64,000 nt of DNA from Hellea sp039977295 (GCA_039977295.1 JBDWDN010000003.1:844775-908774); one strand, 5' to 3'; positions 34,065 through 42,281 are shown, numbered from the stretch's first letter. Made by a program: numbers and translations. Notes: generated by a model from the letters alone, not told the origin.

Positions 34065-34142
34065 CTAACCTAAACGAAACCCTAACCTTCATCTCAACCG
34101 CCTTATAGCTTGACCTGTAAGGGCGCCGCGTTAGGAGGGTTT

Positions 34143-34241
34143 ATGCAGCCCGCACCCATTAAAAATAAGCCTCTCTTTATCGTCCTTACACTGACGTCCT
34201 TCGGACTTCTTGCGGCGTCGATATATGTGTTGTTAAACTAG
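34143..34241 (+). CDS. Small (32-residue) single-span membrane protein
   Basis: The ATG at 34143 is preceded by TTAGGAGGG and opens a 32-codon frame, MQPAPIKNKPLFIVLTLTSF then GLLAASIYVLLN. It has a basic lead (KNK) and one hydrophobic segment of about 20 residues. The strong Shine-Dalgarno sequence and the immediate follow-on of another GGAGG for the next gene support real translation. It is too short for family assignment. Probably an inner-membrane micro-protein, co-transcribed with the thioredoxin-fold lipoprotein. Confidence 0.6.
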   Translation: MQPAPIKNKPLFIVLTLTSFGLLAASIYVLLN

Positions 34242-34250
34242 GAGGTTGAA

Positions 34251-34895
34251 ATTTTACGTTTTCTTGTCGTCCTATGTCTTGGGTTATGCGCCGCTTTCAT
34301 GACAGCCTGTTCGGGCCTAGAAATGGAGGCGCCCGCATTAACTGAAGAGACAGCAGAGCTTGAAACGCTGCTCGCAGAAATGCCCTGGGTGTCCGAGAGT
34401 GTATCCTCAGAAACCTCAAATGATAAGGTCGTTTACCAATTTTCATTTCGGACATGTCCGCCTTGTATCCAGTTCAAAAAAGAAGCCTGGCCGATATTAG
34501 AGGAGGTCGGCATTGAGACCCGTCTTGTGATGACCGCTAGGCGCCGCAAAAGCACTGAGGATGAACGCACTGCCGTGGTGGAACTTGCCCGCAGCCGCGA
34601 TTGGGATATGGCAGAGGCTTGGATGAGGTCGAACTCCCCTAATGGGTATTACAAAAAAATGACCTTCCCCGTCACTGATGGTAATGCCCCCCGCGAGGCA
34701 GAACTTGAAAAACTCCGCGGGCAGATAGATTTGCTAGATGATATATTAGCCGTCAACGGTATCGAAATGGCCTATCCGACAGTGCTCTGGCAGGACGCCG
34801 AAAATGTTTGGCGCGCCGAAATTGGCTATTATTCTGACATGGCGCAAGATATCATAACGTCCATGGGCGTTAATGAAGGGATATCTTATAAATGA
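34251..34895 (+). CDS. Thioredoxin-fold lipoprotein, apparent ATT start
   Basis: A 214-residue protein with the redox motif CPPC (Cys69, Cys72) in a thioredoxin-like strand-helix (VVYQFSFRTCPPCIQFKKEA). The first ATG in frame (34299) would begin inside what is otherwise an ideal lipoprotein signal, residues 1-20 LRFLVVLCLGLCAAFMTAC with lipobox Cys20. No ATG, GTG, TTG or CTG occurs between the upstream stop (34239) and 34299, but GGAGG at 34241-34245 lies 5 bases before an ATT at 34251, so ATT is the likely start, as in infC and pcnB. It may act as a periplasmic thiol reductant or isomerase. It overlaps zapE by 4 bases. Confidence 0.7.
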   Translation: MLRFLVVLCLGLCAAFMTACSGLEMEAPALTEETAELETLLAEMPWVSESVSSETSNDKVVYQFSFRTCPPCIQFKKEAWPILEEVGIETRLVMTARRRKSTEDERTAVVELARSRDWDMAEAWMRSNSPNGYYKKMTFPVTDGNAPREAELEKLRGQIDLLDDILAVNGIEMAYPTVLWQDAENVWRAEIGYYSDMAQDIITSMGVNEGISYK

Positions 34896-35977
34896 GCGTG
34901 TTGCCCGAACTTAAAAAACGTATCGCGTCAGGCGAGTTGATTGAGGACGACGCGCAATTAGGGGCGGCGGCCATGCTTGATGATTTACTCATCCGCCTTG
35001 CCAAACCCTCTGGTAAACCGTGGTTTTTCTCTCGCCGTTCCGCGCCTCCCAAGGGGCTTTATTTATGGGGCGGTGTTGGGCGCGGAAAATCCATGCTGAT
35101 GGACTGGTTTTATGAAGCCGCGCCAAGCCAGAATAAGAAACGTGTTCATTTTCATGCCTTCATGCTTGATGTGCATGCGCGAATTAATCATTGGCGCAAA
35201 ACGGGAGATGGCGATCCCATTGCGCCTGTCGCGAAAGAAATAGCGAAAGCGGCTGAGCTGCTCTGCTTTGACGAATTTCACGTGACAGACATTACGGACG
35301 CCATGATATTATCCCGCCTGTTTGAAGCCCTTTGGGGCAGGGGCGTTGTGGTCGTCGCCACCTCTAACCGTCCGCCTATTGATCTTTATAAACATGGCCT
35401 CAACCGTCAACTGTTTGAGCCCTTCATAGAGATGATGCCTGACTATCTCATCATTCATGAATTTGCGGGCGAAACAGATCACCGCCTGCGTCAACTCAAA
35501 GCCGCGCCTGTTTATTACACCCCGCTTGGGCCGAAGGCTGATCAAGGTATAGAGGCGGCGTGGCAAAGGCTGATTGGCGCAGCGCAAACCCGCGAAACCG
35601 TGCTGACCGTACAGGGCCGTGAATTAGTGCTGAAACAAACAGCGGCAGGCACAGCGCGGACAAGCTTTGCGCGGCTCTGTGATAATAATCTCGGCCCAGC
35701 AGATTATCTCCGCCTGGCCCATGCTTTCCAAACACTAATATTAGAAAACGTCCCGCAATTAGGCCCCCATAACCGAAATGAAGCCAAGCGCTTTGTTACG
35801 TTAATAGACGCCCTTTATGAGACCCGCACAAAGCTCGTGATGAGCGCGGAGGTCGAACCGAGCGACTTATATATAGAAGGCGATGGCGTGTTTGAATTTG
35901 AGAGGACGGCGAGCCGATTGATAGAAATGCGAAGCCATGACTATTTGGCTGAGCGCCGGGTTATGGGCGAAAATTGA
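34892..35977 (+). CDS. zapE: Cell division protein ZapE (AFG1-like ATPase)
   Basis: A 361-residue AFG1-family P-loop ATPase. Walker A GGVGRGKS (60-67), Walker B LLCFDEFHVTD, and sensor regions ATSNRPP with NRQLFEPFIEMM are visible. In other bacteria ZapE binds FtsZ and destabilises rings during division. The start overlaps the stop of the lipoprotein gene (ATGA). Length is normal. An AT-rich gene follows after 1 base. Confidence 0.94.
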   Translation: MSVLPELKKRIASGELIEDDAQLGAAAMLDDLLIRLAKPSGKPWFFSRRSAPPKGLYLWGGVGRGKSMLMDWFYEAAPSQNKKRVHFHAFMLDVHARINHWRKTGDGDPIAPVAKEIAKAAELLCFDEFHVTDITDAMILSRLFEALWGRGVVVVATSNRPPIDLYKHGLNRQLFEPFIEMMPDYLIIHEFAGETDHRLRQLKAAPVYYTPLGPKADQGIEAAWQRLIGAAQTRETVLTVQGRELVLKQTAAGTARTSFARLCDNNLGPADYLRLAHAFQTLILENVPQLGPHNRNEAKRFVTLIDALYETRTKLVMSAEVEPSDLYIEGDGVFEFERTASRLIEMRSHDYLAERRVMGEN

Positions 35978-35978
35978 A

Positions 35979-36554
35979 ATGATAAATGAGACGTCCCATT
36001 TATTTGAAATTGATAGGGCGCGGTGGAATGCTATCCTTGAATCTTTAAATCCTCTTAAAAAAATGGGTTGGGAAGATTATGGAAACGGGAATTTAAAGTT
36101 AGGGCATGAACCTAAAGACTATCCACTTTATTATCATGTAACGCTATACCAACCCCTTAATATTAAAACCATCGATGAGGTAGAGAATCAGTCATCTAAA
36201 GCGCCTTATTTAAGCACTAGAAACTTTTACTTCATGAGCAACGGCCTTAGGTTGTTCGGTGACCTTAGTATATATGGAGTCATTGGTAACTCATACACGA
36301 AGGCGGGGCAGCCGATTTGTTTGAGGTATGGAAATATAAATGAAATCCCATATGGTTTGCCAAAAAACAGCATGGTTATAGGCGGTGTGCATGCAGCAAA
36401 TGATCGAGTTGACTATTTAGTAAGCCATCAGAATGGACAAATTTGCCAGTCTCATGGTCTGGACGCTTACAGGGAAGTTCGTCATTGGCCAACAATATTT
36501 GATTTACTTGAAGAATCTATCGCTGAAAAAATGACGTCTCTTGATATAAGTTGA
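35979..36554 (+). CDS. AT-rich hypothetical protein between zapE and mdh
   Basis: A 191-residue soluble protein. ATG 35979 directly follows the zapE stop; a start 14 codons upstream would overlap zapE. The C-terminal half (IPYGLPKNSMVIGGVHAAND followed by RVDYLVSHQNGQICQSHGLD and a PTIFDLLEESI ending) resembles the SUKH (SMI1/KNR4) superfamily pattern, whose members are often immunity proteins, but the match is weak. It is strikingly more AT-rich than zapE and mdh, suggesting acquisition. No toxin-like partner is adjacent. Confidence 0.65.
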   Translation: MINETSHLFEIDRARWNAILESLNPLKKMGWEDYGNGNLKLGHEPKDYPLYYHVTLYQPLNIKTIDEVENQSSKAPYLSTRNFYFMSNGLRLFGDLSIYGVIGNSYTKAGQPICLRYGNINEIPYGLPKNSMVIGGVHAANDRVDYLVSHQNGQICQSHGLDAYREVRHWPTIFDLLEESIAEKMTSLDIS

Positions 36555-36651
36555 ATGGCCTGAGGTAGGATTGTCATTGCGACTCGCCCCTATCCCCGCT
36601 AAAGACCCCGTAAATTCAGCTATCCCGCAACGGGACTTATAGGAGACTCTC

Positions 36652-37620
36652 ATGGCACGTGCTAAAATCGCCCTTATCGGCGCCGGTATGATCGGCGGAA
36701 CATTGGCTCATATCGCGGCTCGCGAAGAACTGGGCGATGTCGTCTTGTTTGATATTTTCGAAGGCACAGCCAAAGGTAAAGCGCTTGATCTCTCCGAATC
36801 CGCGCCCGTTTTTGGTAAAGACGTTAATCTTAAAGGCACAAATGATTATGCTGATATTGCGGGCGCAGATGTTTGCATTATTACGGCTGGCTTCCCGCGC
36901 AAGCCGGGCATGGACCGTAAAGATCTTGTCGGTAAAAACCTTGGCGTGATTAAGCAAGTTGCCGAAGGCATTAAAGAGCATGCACCTAAAGCTTTTGTTA
37001 TCTGCATCACCAACCCGCTCGACGCGATGGTCTGGGCGCTGCAAAAATTCTCTGGTCTTCAGCCCCGCAAAGTTGTCGGTATGGCGGGCGTATTGGACAG
37101 TGCGCGTTTCCGCTATTTCCTCGCCGATGAATTTAAGTGTTCTGTTGAAGATGTTCATGCTTCTGTCCTCGGCGGTCATGGCGACACAATGGTGCCGCTG
37201 ATCCGGTATTCAACTGTGAACGGCGTGCCAATTCCTGACCTGATCAAAATGAAATGGACAACACAAGAGCGTATCGACGCGATTGTTGAGCGCACGCGGA
37301 AAGGCGGCGGCGAAATTGTCGGACTTCTGGGCAATGGTTCTGCGTTCTACGCGCCGGCTGAATCTGCTATCGAGATGGCAACAAGCTATCTTCGCGATAA
37401 GAAGCGCATCCTGCCATGTGCCGTGCGCCTGTCAGGTCAAATCGCAGGCGTTCGCGGCCTTTATGTCGGCGCGCCCGCTATGATTGGCTCTCGCGGTATT
37501 GAGAAAGTGATGAATATTCGCCTCAAAGCTGATGAGCGCGAAATGTTCATGAACTCTGTCTCCGCCGTTGAGAAAATCATCGCTGAGTGTCAGGAAATGG
37601 AGCCCGAACTCAGAGATTAA
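36652..37620 (+). CDS. mdh: Malate dehydrogenase (NAD, LDH-like)
   Basis: Oxidises malate to oxaloacetate in the TCA cycle. The 322-residue product has the NAD-binding LIGAGMIGGTLAH (8-20), the substrate arginines in the loop GFPRKPGMDRKDL, and the catalytic His in VLGGHGDTMVPL. Length and sequence match the LDH-like malate dehydrogenases of alphaproteobacteria. GGAG precedes the ATG. A terminator follows at 37697-37725, so it is probably transcribed separately from the suc genes 2.5 kb downstream. Confidence 0.97.
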   Translation: MARAKIALIGAGMIGGTLAHIAAREELGDVVLFDIFEGTAKGKALDLSESAPVFGKDVNLKGTNDYADIAGADVCIITAGFPRKPGMDRKDLVGKNLGVIKQVAEGIKEHAPKAFVICITNPLDAMVWALQKFSGLQPRKVVGMAGVLDSARFRYFLADEFKCSVEDVHASVLGGHGDTMVPLIRYSTVNGVPIPDLIKMKWTTQERIDAIVERTRKGGGEIVGLLGNGSAFYAPAESAIEMATSYLRDKKRILPCAVRLSGQIAGVRGLYVGAPAMIGSRGIEKVMNIRLKADEREMFMNSVSAVEKIIAECQEMEPELRD

Positions 37621-37696
37621 TCCGGGGGATTAATATCTGAGTTCGCCGAAGCCGCTCGCGGCGTAGGATCTCGTTGCGCAGGACAATGTAAAATTT

Positions 37697-37725
37697 AAAG
37701 GCGGGCTTTTCAGTCCGCCTTTTTC
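37697..37725 (+). terminator. Intrinsic terminator after mdh
   Basis: AAAGGCGG and CCGCCTTT form an 8-bp stem (extended by two inner pairs) with a T-rich tail, TTTTTC. It ends 16 bases before the start of the next gene. Confidence 0.8.
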
Positions 37726-37741
37726 TTTCTAAGAACGCATC

Positions 37742-38278
37742 ATGAAAACCGTCCTAGAAACCCCCCGCCTCATCCTTCGCCATGTTGACCCTGCAGCCGA
37801 TTTCGAGCCTTGGGCTGAGTGTTTCGGCGACCCCGAAGTCATGGCTGGCCTCGGCGGCGGGCCGGGCATGAACCGCGCGCAGGCTTGGCGGCATATGGCG
37901 ACAGTCATCGGGCATCAGTCTATTCACGGTTTCAGCTTTTACTCAGTAATAGAGAAGGTAAGCGGTAAATGGGTAGGGCGCGTTGGGCACTGGAATCCTG
38001 AAGGCTGGCCTGAGCCCGAGATTGGCTGGACCATTCACAAGCCGTTTTGGCGTAAAGGCTATGCCACTGAGTCCGCGCAGGCTTGCACCGATTATGCGTT
38101 CAGTTCCTTAGGGTGGCCGCGCGTCGTTCATACCATTGCGATGGATAATGTTGCGAGCATTAAAACGGCGGAGGCCCTTGGCTCAACTCTACTTTACACC
38201 ATAGACAACATCCCCGCCATTTCTGACGACCCCCACTTCGTCTATGGCCAAGATAATCCTAACAGGACAGTAAAATGA
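37742..38278 (+). CDS. GNAT-family acetyltransferase (RimJ/RimL type)
   Basis: A 178-residue N-acetyltransferase of the ribosomal-protein acetyltransferase subgroup: N-terminal ETPRLILRHVDP, the acetyl-CoA region IGWTIHKPFWRKGYATESAQ and a C-terminal TIAMDNVASIKTAEALG block. The substrate is unknown; the subgroup also contains many small-molecule and protein acetylases. Its stop overlaps the next start by 4 bases (ATGA). Confidence 0.88.
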   Translation: MKTVLETPRLILRHVDPAADFEPWAECFGDPEVMAGLGGGPGMNRAQAWRHMATVIGHQSIHGFSFYSVIEKVSGKWVGRVGHWNPEGWPEPEIGWTIHKPFWRKGYATESAQACTDYAFSSLGWPRVVHTIAMDNVASIKTAEALGSTLLYTIDNIPAISDDPHFVYGQDNPNRTVK

Positions 38279-38700
38279 AAGCTGATACAGAAACCGAAGG
38301 CGAATTTGCGGGCTGGTCAACATGGCGCTCAGAGGCCTTTGAATCGGGCGCAGGCCCGTTTTACTTTCGTAAGGATGATGAGGGTTACGTTTCTGCCTTT
38401 CGCGCGGGTGCAAAACATATGAATATGGGCGGCAGCGTTCACGGCGGATGCCTGATGACATTTGCGGATTTTGCGCTTTTCGCGATAGCTGCGGATGAAA
38501 TTGGCGAAGGCGGTTATGGCGTGACAGTCGCCTTTACGAGTGAATTTTTAGCCGGCGCAAAAGAGGGCCAGTTAATTGAAGCGCGCGGTGAGGTGCTGCG
38601 CGCAGGCGGTTCGCTTATTTTCGTTCGCGGCCTTGTGACGGCTGATGAAACACCGTGTTTAAATTTCTCTGCGACACTAAAAAAACTCACCCCGCGATAA
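38275..38700 (+). CDS. PaaI-type hotdog-fold thioesterase
   Basis: A 141-residue acyl-CoA thioesterase-like protein. The hotdog signature GGSVHGGCLMTFADFALFAI (about 51-70) is clear, with a TVAFTSEFLAGAKEGQLIEA strand pair following. Substrate is unknown. It is translationally coupled to the GNAT gene upstream. Its stop is 5 bases from the stop of the convergent LytTR gene. Confidence 0.88.
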   Translation: MKADTETEGEFAGWSTWRSEAFESGAGPFYFRKDDEGYVSAFRAGAKHMNMGGSVHGGCLMTFADFALFAIAADEIGEGGYGVTVAFTSEFLAGAKEGQLIEARGEVLRAGGSLIFVRGLVTADETPCLNFSATLKKLTPR

Positions 38701-38705
38701 AGAGA

Positions 38706-39434
38706 TTATATCCAACCTGCTTCTCGGACTGATTTTGCGGCATTGCGGCTGACAGGGACAATGTTGTCATTATTTAAAAGCAGGCTGATTTTACTATTCG
38801 ATTTTTTGACTTGTTTTACGCCGGTCTCTGCCACCCACCATGATCGATGCGGGGAAAGACCTTTCAGGGGCGAAATTTCTTTAATCGCATCTGATAGCCG
38901 CATTAAAATAAGATCATCGCCTTTGGACGTCATCACGCGGACATAATGGTCTTCCGATGTTATCGCGTAAATTTCGGCATTGCGAAGATGCGGCTTTAAG
39001 CGCTCGATGAGAGCCGGGCGGGATGGTATTTTTTCGGGCACTGCTTTCTGTGTTCGCATCAACATGCCTATGCCGCAAATTGTGATACCGATAACCCAAA
39101 TATAAAACAGCGTTATTATGACACCGCTGATAGAGGGCGTATTGCCGCTGATGAAGCTTAAACCGAAATAGAAGAGGCCTACCATCAAAGTAGACACGAT
39201 AGATTGACCCAAAGCTTGCTGCCAAGGGGCTATAGTGCGTTTGAGTTTGGCGAGGAGTAAGTCAAACCCGCCAGCTCCGCCGCCGCCCGCAATGCATAGC
39301 CCTGTCCAGAATGCCAAGCGTGTGGCTAAAGGAAAGTTGGCTGTGCCGTAAGGCGCGAGAATAGAGAGAATAACCCCCGCAATCACCGACGTGACAATCA
39401 TTGGCGTGAGGTGTTTTATTGCGTTATTTTTCAC
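38706..39434 (-). CDS. Membrane-anchored LytTR-domain transcription regulator
   Basis: A 242-residue protein with four predicted membrane segments (about residues 10-125; for example MIVTSVIAGVILSILAPYG and SGVIITLFYIWVIGITICG) followed by a C-terminal LytTR DNA-binding domain (about 145-240; SEDHYVRVMTSKGDDLILMR and HRSWWVAE). I take the GTG at 39434, because GGGGGG lies 5 bases upstream; the frame is open 21 codons further, but that stretch covers one of the repeats. It is divergent from the DUF2306 gene and five TTCACG half-sites lie between, so it probably regulates itself and that neighbour. The membrane part may sense a signal. Confidence 0.85.
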   Translation of the reverse strand: MKNNAIKHLTPMIVTSVIAGVILSILAPYGTANFPLATRLAFWTGLCIAGGGGAGGFDLLLAKLKRTIAPWQQALGQSIVSTLMVGLFYFGLSFISGNTPSISGVIITLFYIWVIGITICGIGMLMRTQKAVPEKIPSRPALIERLKPHLRNAEIYAITSEDHYVRVMTSKGDDLILMRLSDAIKEISPLKGLSPHRSWWVAETGVKQVKKSNSKISLLLNNDNIVPVSRNAAKSVREAGWI

Positions 39435-39468
39435 TGATCCCCCCGTTAAAAGTGATTTGCTGATGTCT

Positions 39469-39603
39469 TTCACGTATCGTGAAGGGTCACCTCGCATTTC
39501 TCAAGTATTTTATGTCTCTTCACGAAAGCATAGCGCCGTTTCACGCAGAACCGCTTTTTATTCCCCCATCCTCCTATATTTTTAGATTATCAAATTTCGT
39601 GAA
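39469..39603. promoter_or_regulatory. Cluster of five TTCACG half-sites between LytTR and DUF2306 genes
   Basis: TTCACG occurs at 39469-39474, 39519-39524 and 39540-39545, and its complement CGTGAA at 39478-39483 and 39598-39603. The first pair makes a palindrome, TTCACGTATCGTGAA. The copies at 39519 and 39540 are direct repeats 21 bp apart, the spacing LytTR proteins usually recognise. A random 6-mer would be expected about once in 2 kb when both strands are counted. Confidence 0.7.
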
Positions 39604-39613
39604 GGAGCAGATA

Positions 39614-40006
39614 ATGAAGCTGGAGTATATTTTAGAAGCCTCGCCCGCCATTCAGATCCACCTTGCGGCGGCACTTGTCGCTTTGGTGTTAGGTGTCGTG
39701 ATGTGGTTTCGACCCAAAGGAACCAAGGGTCACAAGTTTTTTGGCCGTGGATTTGTTATTCTTATGATTATCACGGCCTTTAGCGCCATCTTCATCCGCC
39801 AGGTCAATAATGGGTCATTTAGCTTCATTCATCTATTCGTGCCGCTGACCTTCTTAGGAGTTTGGCAGGCCATCACCCGTATTCGCCGCAAAAACATCAA
39901 AGGCCATAAGAGCGCTGTCAAAGGCCTGTTTTTCGGAGCGCTCCTTATTCCGGGGGCGCTATCCTTTCTGCCAGGGCGTCATATGTGGATGGTGTTTTTC
40001 GGCTAA
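39614..40006 (+). CDS. DUF2306 small membrane protein
   Basis: A 130-residue integral membrane protein with four hydrophobic segments. Conserved histidines and short basic loops match DUF2306: IQIHLAAALVALVLG, KGHKFFGRGFV, SFSFIHLFVPLTFLG and NIKGHKSAVKGLFFG. Function is unknown. AAGGAG lies 7 bases before the ATG at 39614; the frame is open further upstream through the repeat cluster, which is not coding. Its divergence from a LytTR regulator suggests that the two genes form a regulated pair. Confidence 0.82.
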   Translation: MKLEYILEASPAIQIHLAAALVALVLGVVMWFRPKGTKGHKFFGRGFVILMIITAFSAIFIRQVNNGSFSFIHLFVPLTFLGVWQAITRIRRKNIKGHKSAVKGLFFGALLIPGALSFLPGRHMWMVFFG

Positions 40007-40023
40007 AAAGCCTGTATCGACGG

Positions 40024-40052
40024 TTGCGAGTTACATATCACCTGCTTATATA
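40024..40052 (+). promoter_or_regulatory. Possible promoter of sucCDAB
   Basis: TTGCGA (40024-40029) and TATATA (40047-40052) are spaced 17 bases apart, 67 bases upstream of the sucC start. A terminator-like hairpin follows in the presumed leader. Confidence 0.35.
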
Positions 40053-40064
40053 AGCCCTAAGTCC

Positions 40065-40091
40065 GAGGCTCCTCTCTGTGGGGCCTCTTTT
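40065..40091 (+). terminator. Terminator-like hairpin in the sucC leader
   Basis: GAGGCTCC and GGGGCCTC form an 8-bp stem (one G-T) around a 7-base loop, followed by TTTT. It lies 59 bases after the DUF2306 stop and 29 bases before sucC. It may terminate the upstream gene, or, if the promoter at 40024-40052 is real, sit at the very 5' end of the suc mRNA. Confidence 0.5.
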
Positions 40092-40119
40092 GGTGAAGAG
40101 TTGACGCGAAAGAGTTTCC

Positions 40120-41316
40120 ATGAATATCCACGAATATCAGGGCAAAGCTGTCCTTAAAGAAATCGGCGCGCCAGTGTCTAAAGGTGTCGCTATTTTTAAA
40201 GCTTCCGACGCGAGAGCCGCTGCTGAAGAATTAGGCGGACCGCTTTGGGTCGTAAAATCTCAAATCCATGCGGGCGGGCGCGGTAAAGGTAAATTTATCG
40301 GCGCGCCAGCAGATGCTAAAGGCGGCGTACGTCTGGCGTTCTCTATTGATGACGTTGTCAAAAACGCTGAAGAAATGCTCGGTGAATATCTCGTAACTGA
40401 GCAGACAGATGATAAGGGCAAGCAAGTCAACCGTCTTTATATCGAAGACGGATCTGACATTGACCGTGAGCTTTATCTTTCGATCATCATTAACCGCGAA
40501 ACATCACGCGTGTCCTTTATTGTCTCAACAGAAGGCGGCATGGACATCGAAGCCGTTGCGCATGATACGCCAGAAAAGGTCATTAACTTTGACATCGACC
40601 CTGCGACAGGTTTCATGCCGCATCACGGACGTACCCTGTCAAAAGCGCTTAACCTAAAAGGCGATTTGGCCAAGCAAGCGGGTAAGCTCGGTAAAATTCT
40701 TTATAATGGTTTTCTTGCCAAAGACATGGCGATGTTGGAAATCAATCCGCTTATCGTAACAGAAGATCAACGCCTACATTGCCTCGACGCGAAAATCAGC
40801 TTTGATGAGAACGCTCTCTATCGTCACAAGGACATCCAAGAACTTCGCGACATTACTGAGGAAGATTCCAAAGAAACTGAAGCCAAGAAGTTTGACCTCT
40901 CATATGTAGCGCTTGACGGAAATATTGGCTGTATGGTCAATGGCGCAGGCCTTGCGATGTCAACAATGGACATCATTAAGCTTTACGGCGCAGAGCCAGC
41001 AAATTTCCTTGACGTTGGCGGCGGCGCGACAAAAGACAATATTGTTGCAGCGTTTAAAATTTTAACATCAGACGATAAAGTTAAAGGCATCCTCATCAAT
41101 ATCTTTGGCGGTATCATGAAATGTGACATCATCGCCCAAGGCGCGGTCGACGCAGTTAAAGAAGTCGGCCTTGAAGTCCCGCTTGTTGTGCGGTTAGAGG
41201 GCACAAATGTTGAAGCGGGTAAGAAAATTATCGATAATTCAGGTCTAAATGTGATTTCAGCTGATGATCTAGACGACGCTGCGCAGAAAATTGTTGCAGC
41301 GGTGGAGGCAGCGTAA
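40120..41316 (+). CDS. sucC: Succinyl-CoA ligase (ADP-forming) beta subunit
   Basis: With SucD makes succinate and ATP from succinyl-CoA. The 398-residue product starts MNIHEYQGKAVLKE and has the ATP-grasp region (WVVKSQIHAGGRGKGKF), the EINPLIV block and the C-terminal CoA-ligase part DVGGGATKDNIVAAFKIL. Length is normal. The stop shares a base with the sucD start (TAATG), so the subunits are translationally coupled. Confidence 0.98.
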   Translation: MNIHEYQGKAVLKEIGAPVSKGVAIFKASDARAAAEELGGPLWVVKSQIHAGGRGKGKFIGAPADAKGGVRLAFSIDDVVKNAEEMLGEYLVTEQTDDKGKQVNRLYIEDGSDIDRELYLSIIINRETSRVSFIVSTEGGMDIEAVAHDTPEKVINFDIDPATGFMPHHGRTLSKALNLKGDLAKQAGKLGKILYNGFLAKDMAMLEINPLIVTEDQRLHCLDAKISFDENALYRHKDIQELRDITEEDSKETEAKKFDLSYVALDGNIGCMVNGAGLAMSTMDIIKLYGAEPANFLDVGGGATKDNIVAAFKILTSDDKVKGILINIFGGIMKCDIIAQGAVDAVKEVGLEVPLVVRLEGTNVEAGKKIIDNSGLNVISADDLDDAAQKIVAAVEAA

Positions 41317-42203
41317 TGTCAGTACTTATTAACAAAGACACAAAGATCATCACGCAGGGCATGACGGGTAAGACCGGCACGTTCCACACGGAACAAGCCA
41401 TTGCTTATCACGGCACTCAAATGGTTGCAGGCGTTACGCCAGGTAAAGGCGGCACGACGCATATTGGCTTGCCCAATTATGATACTGTTGATGAAGCTAA
41501 ACACGCAACGGGCGCGACAGCCTCTGTTATTTATGTACCTCCGCCCTTCGCCGCCGACTCTATTCTTGAGGCGATAGACGCTGAGATGGAGCTCATCATT
41601 GCGATTACAGAAGGTATTCCTGTTTCTGATATGATCCCCGTTAAGCGGGCTTTGGTAGGCTCTAAATCGCGCCTCATCGGGCCAAATTGCCCTGGCGTTT
41701 TGACCCCTGAAGAATGCAAAATCGGTATCATGCCCGGTAAGATATTCAAAAAAGGGACATGCGGCGTGGTATCTCGTTCAGGTACGCTGACTTATGAAGC
41801 TGTTTTCCAGACGACACAGGTCGGTCTTGGCCAAACGACGGCTATTGGTATTGGCGGCGACCCGATTAACGGGACGAACTTTATCGACTGTCTTGAACTA
41901 TTCCTGCATGATGATGACACAAAGCAAATCATCATGATTGGCGAAATTGGCGGCTCCGCCGAAGAAGAAGCGGCCGAATATATTGCCCATATGGCTAAAA
42001 AAGGTATCAAGAAGCCGATGGTTGGTTTTATTGCTGGCCGTACAGCCCCTCCAGGACGCACAATGGGCCATGCCGGCGCGATTGTGTCTGGCGGCAAAGG
42101 CGGCGCAGAAGACAAAATTGCAGCGATGGAAAAAGCGGGCATCCGCGTCTCTAATTCACCTGCGAAATTGGGCGTGACAATGATGGAAGTTCTAAGCGCG
42201 TAG
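41316..42203 (+). CDS. sucD: Succinyl-CoA ligase (ADP-forming) alpha subunit
   Basis: The 295-residue CoA-binding subunit: TQGMTGKTGTFHTEQAI at the start is the CoA-binding loop, GPNCPGVLTPEECKIGIMPG is the next family block, and the phosphohistidine lies in GRMGHAGAI-like GRTMGHAGAIVSGG near residue 250. Length is normal. It follows sucC by one-base overlap and precedes sucA by 103 bases containing two hairpins. Confidence 0.98.
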   Translation: MSVLINKDTKIITQGMTGKTGTFHTEQAIAYHGTQMVAGVTPGKGGTTHIGLPNYDTVDEAKHATGATASVIYVPPPFAADSILEAIDAEMELIIAITEGIPVSDMIPVKRALVGSKSRLIGPNCPGVLTPEECKIGIMPGKIFKKGTCGVVSRSGTLTYEAVFQTTQVGLGQTTAIGIGGDPINGTNFIDCLELFLHDDDTKQIIMIGEIGGSAEEEAAEYIAHMAKKGIKKPMVGFIAGRTAPPGRTMGHAGAIVSGGKGGAEDKIAAMEKAGIRVSNSPAKLGVTMMEVLSA

Positions 42204-42225
42204 GTGTTTAGAGCGTGATAGACGT

Positions 42226-42247
42226 TTTCAGCGCCTCGGCGCTGAAA
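42226..42247 (+). other. Stable hairpin in the sucD-sucA spacer
   Basis: TTTCAGCGC and GCGCTGAAA form a perfect 9-bp stem with a CTCG loop. No T-run follows, so it is not a classical terminator. It may be a processing or stability element of the suc mRNA. Confidence 0.65.
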
Positions 42248-42281
42248 CCCTAAAAGACTGTGGCGCGTAACTTAGTAAGAC

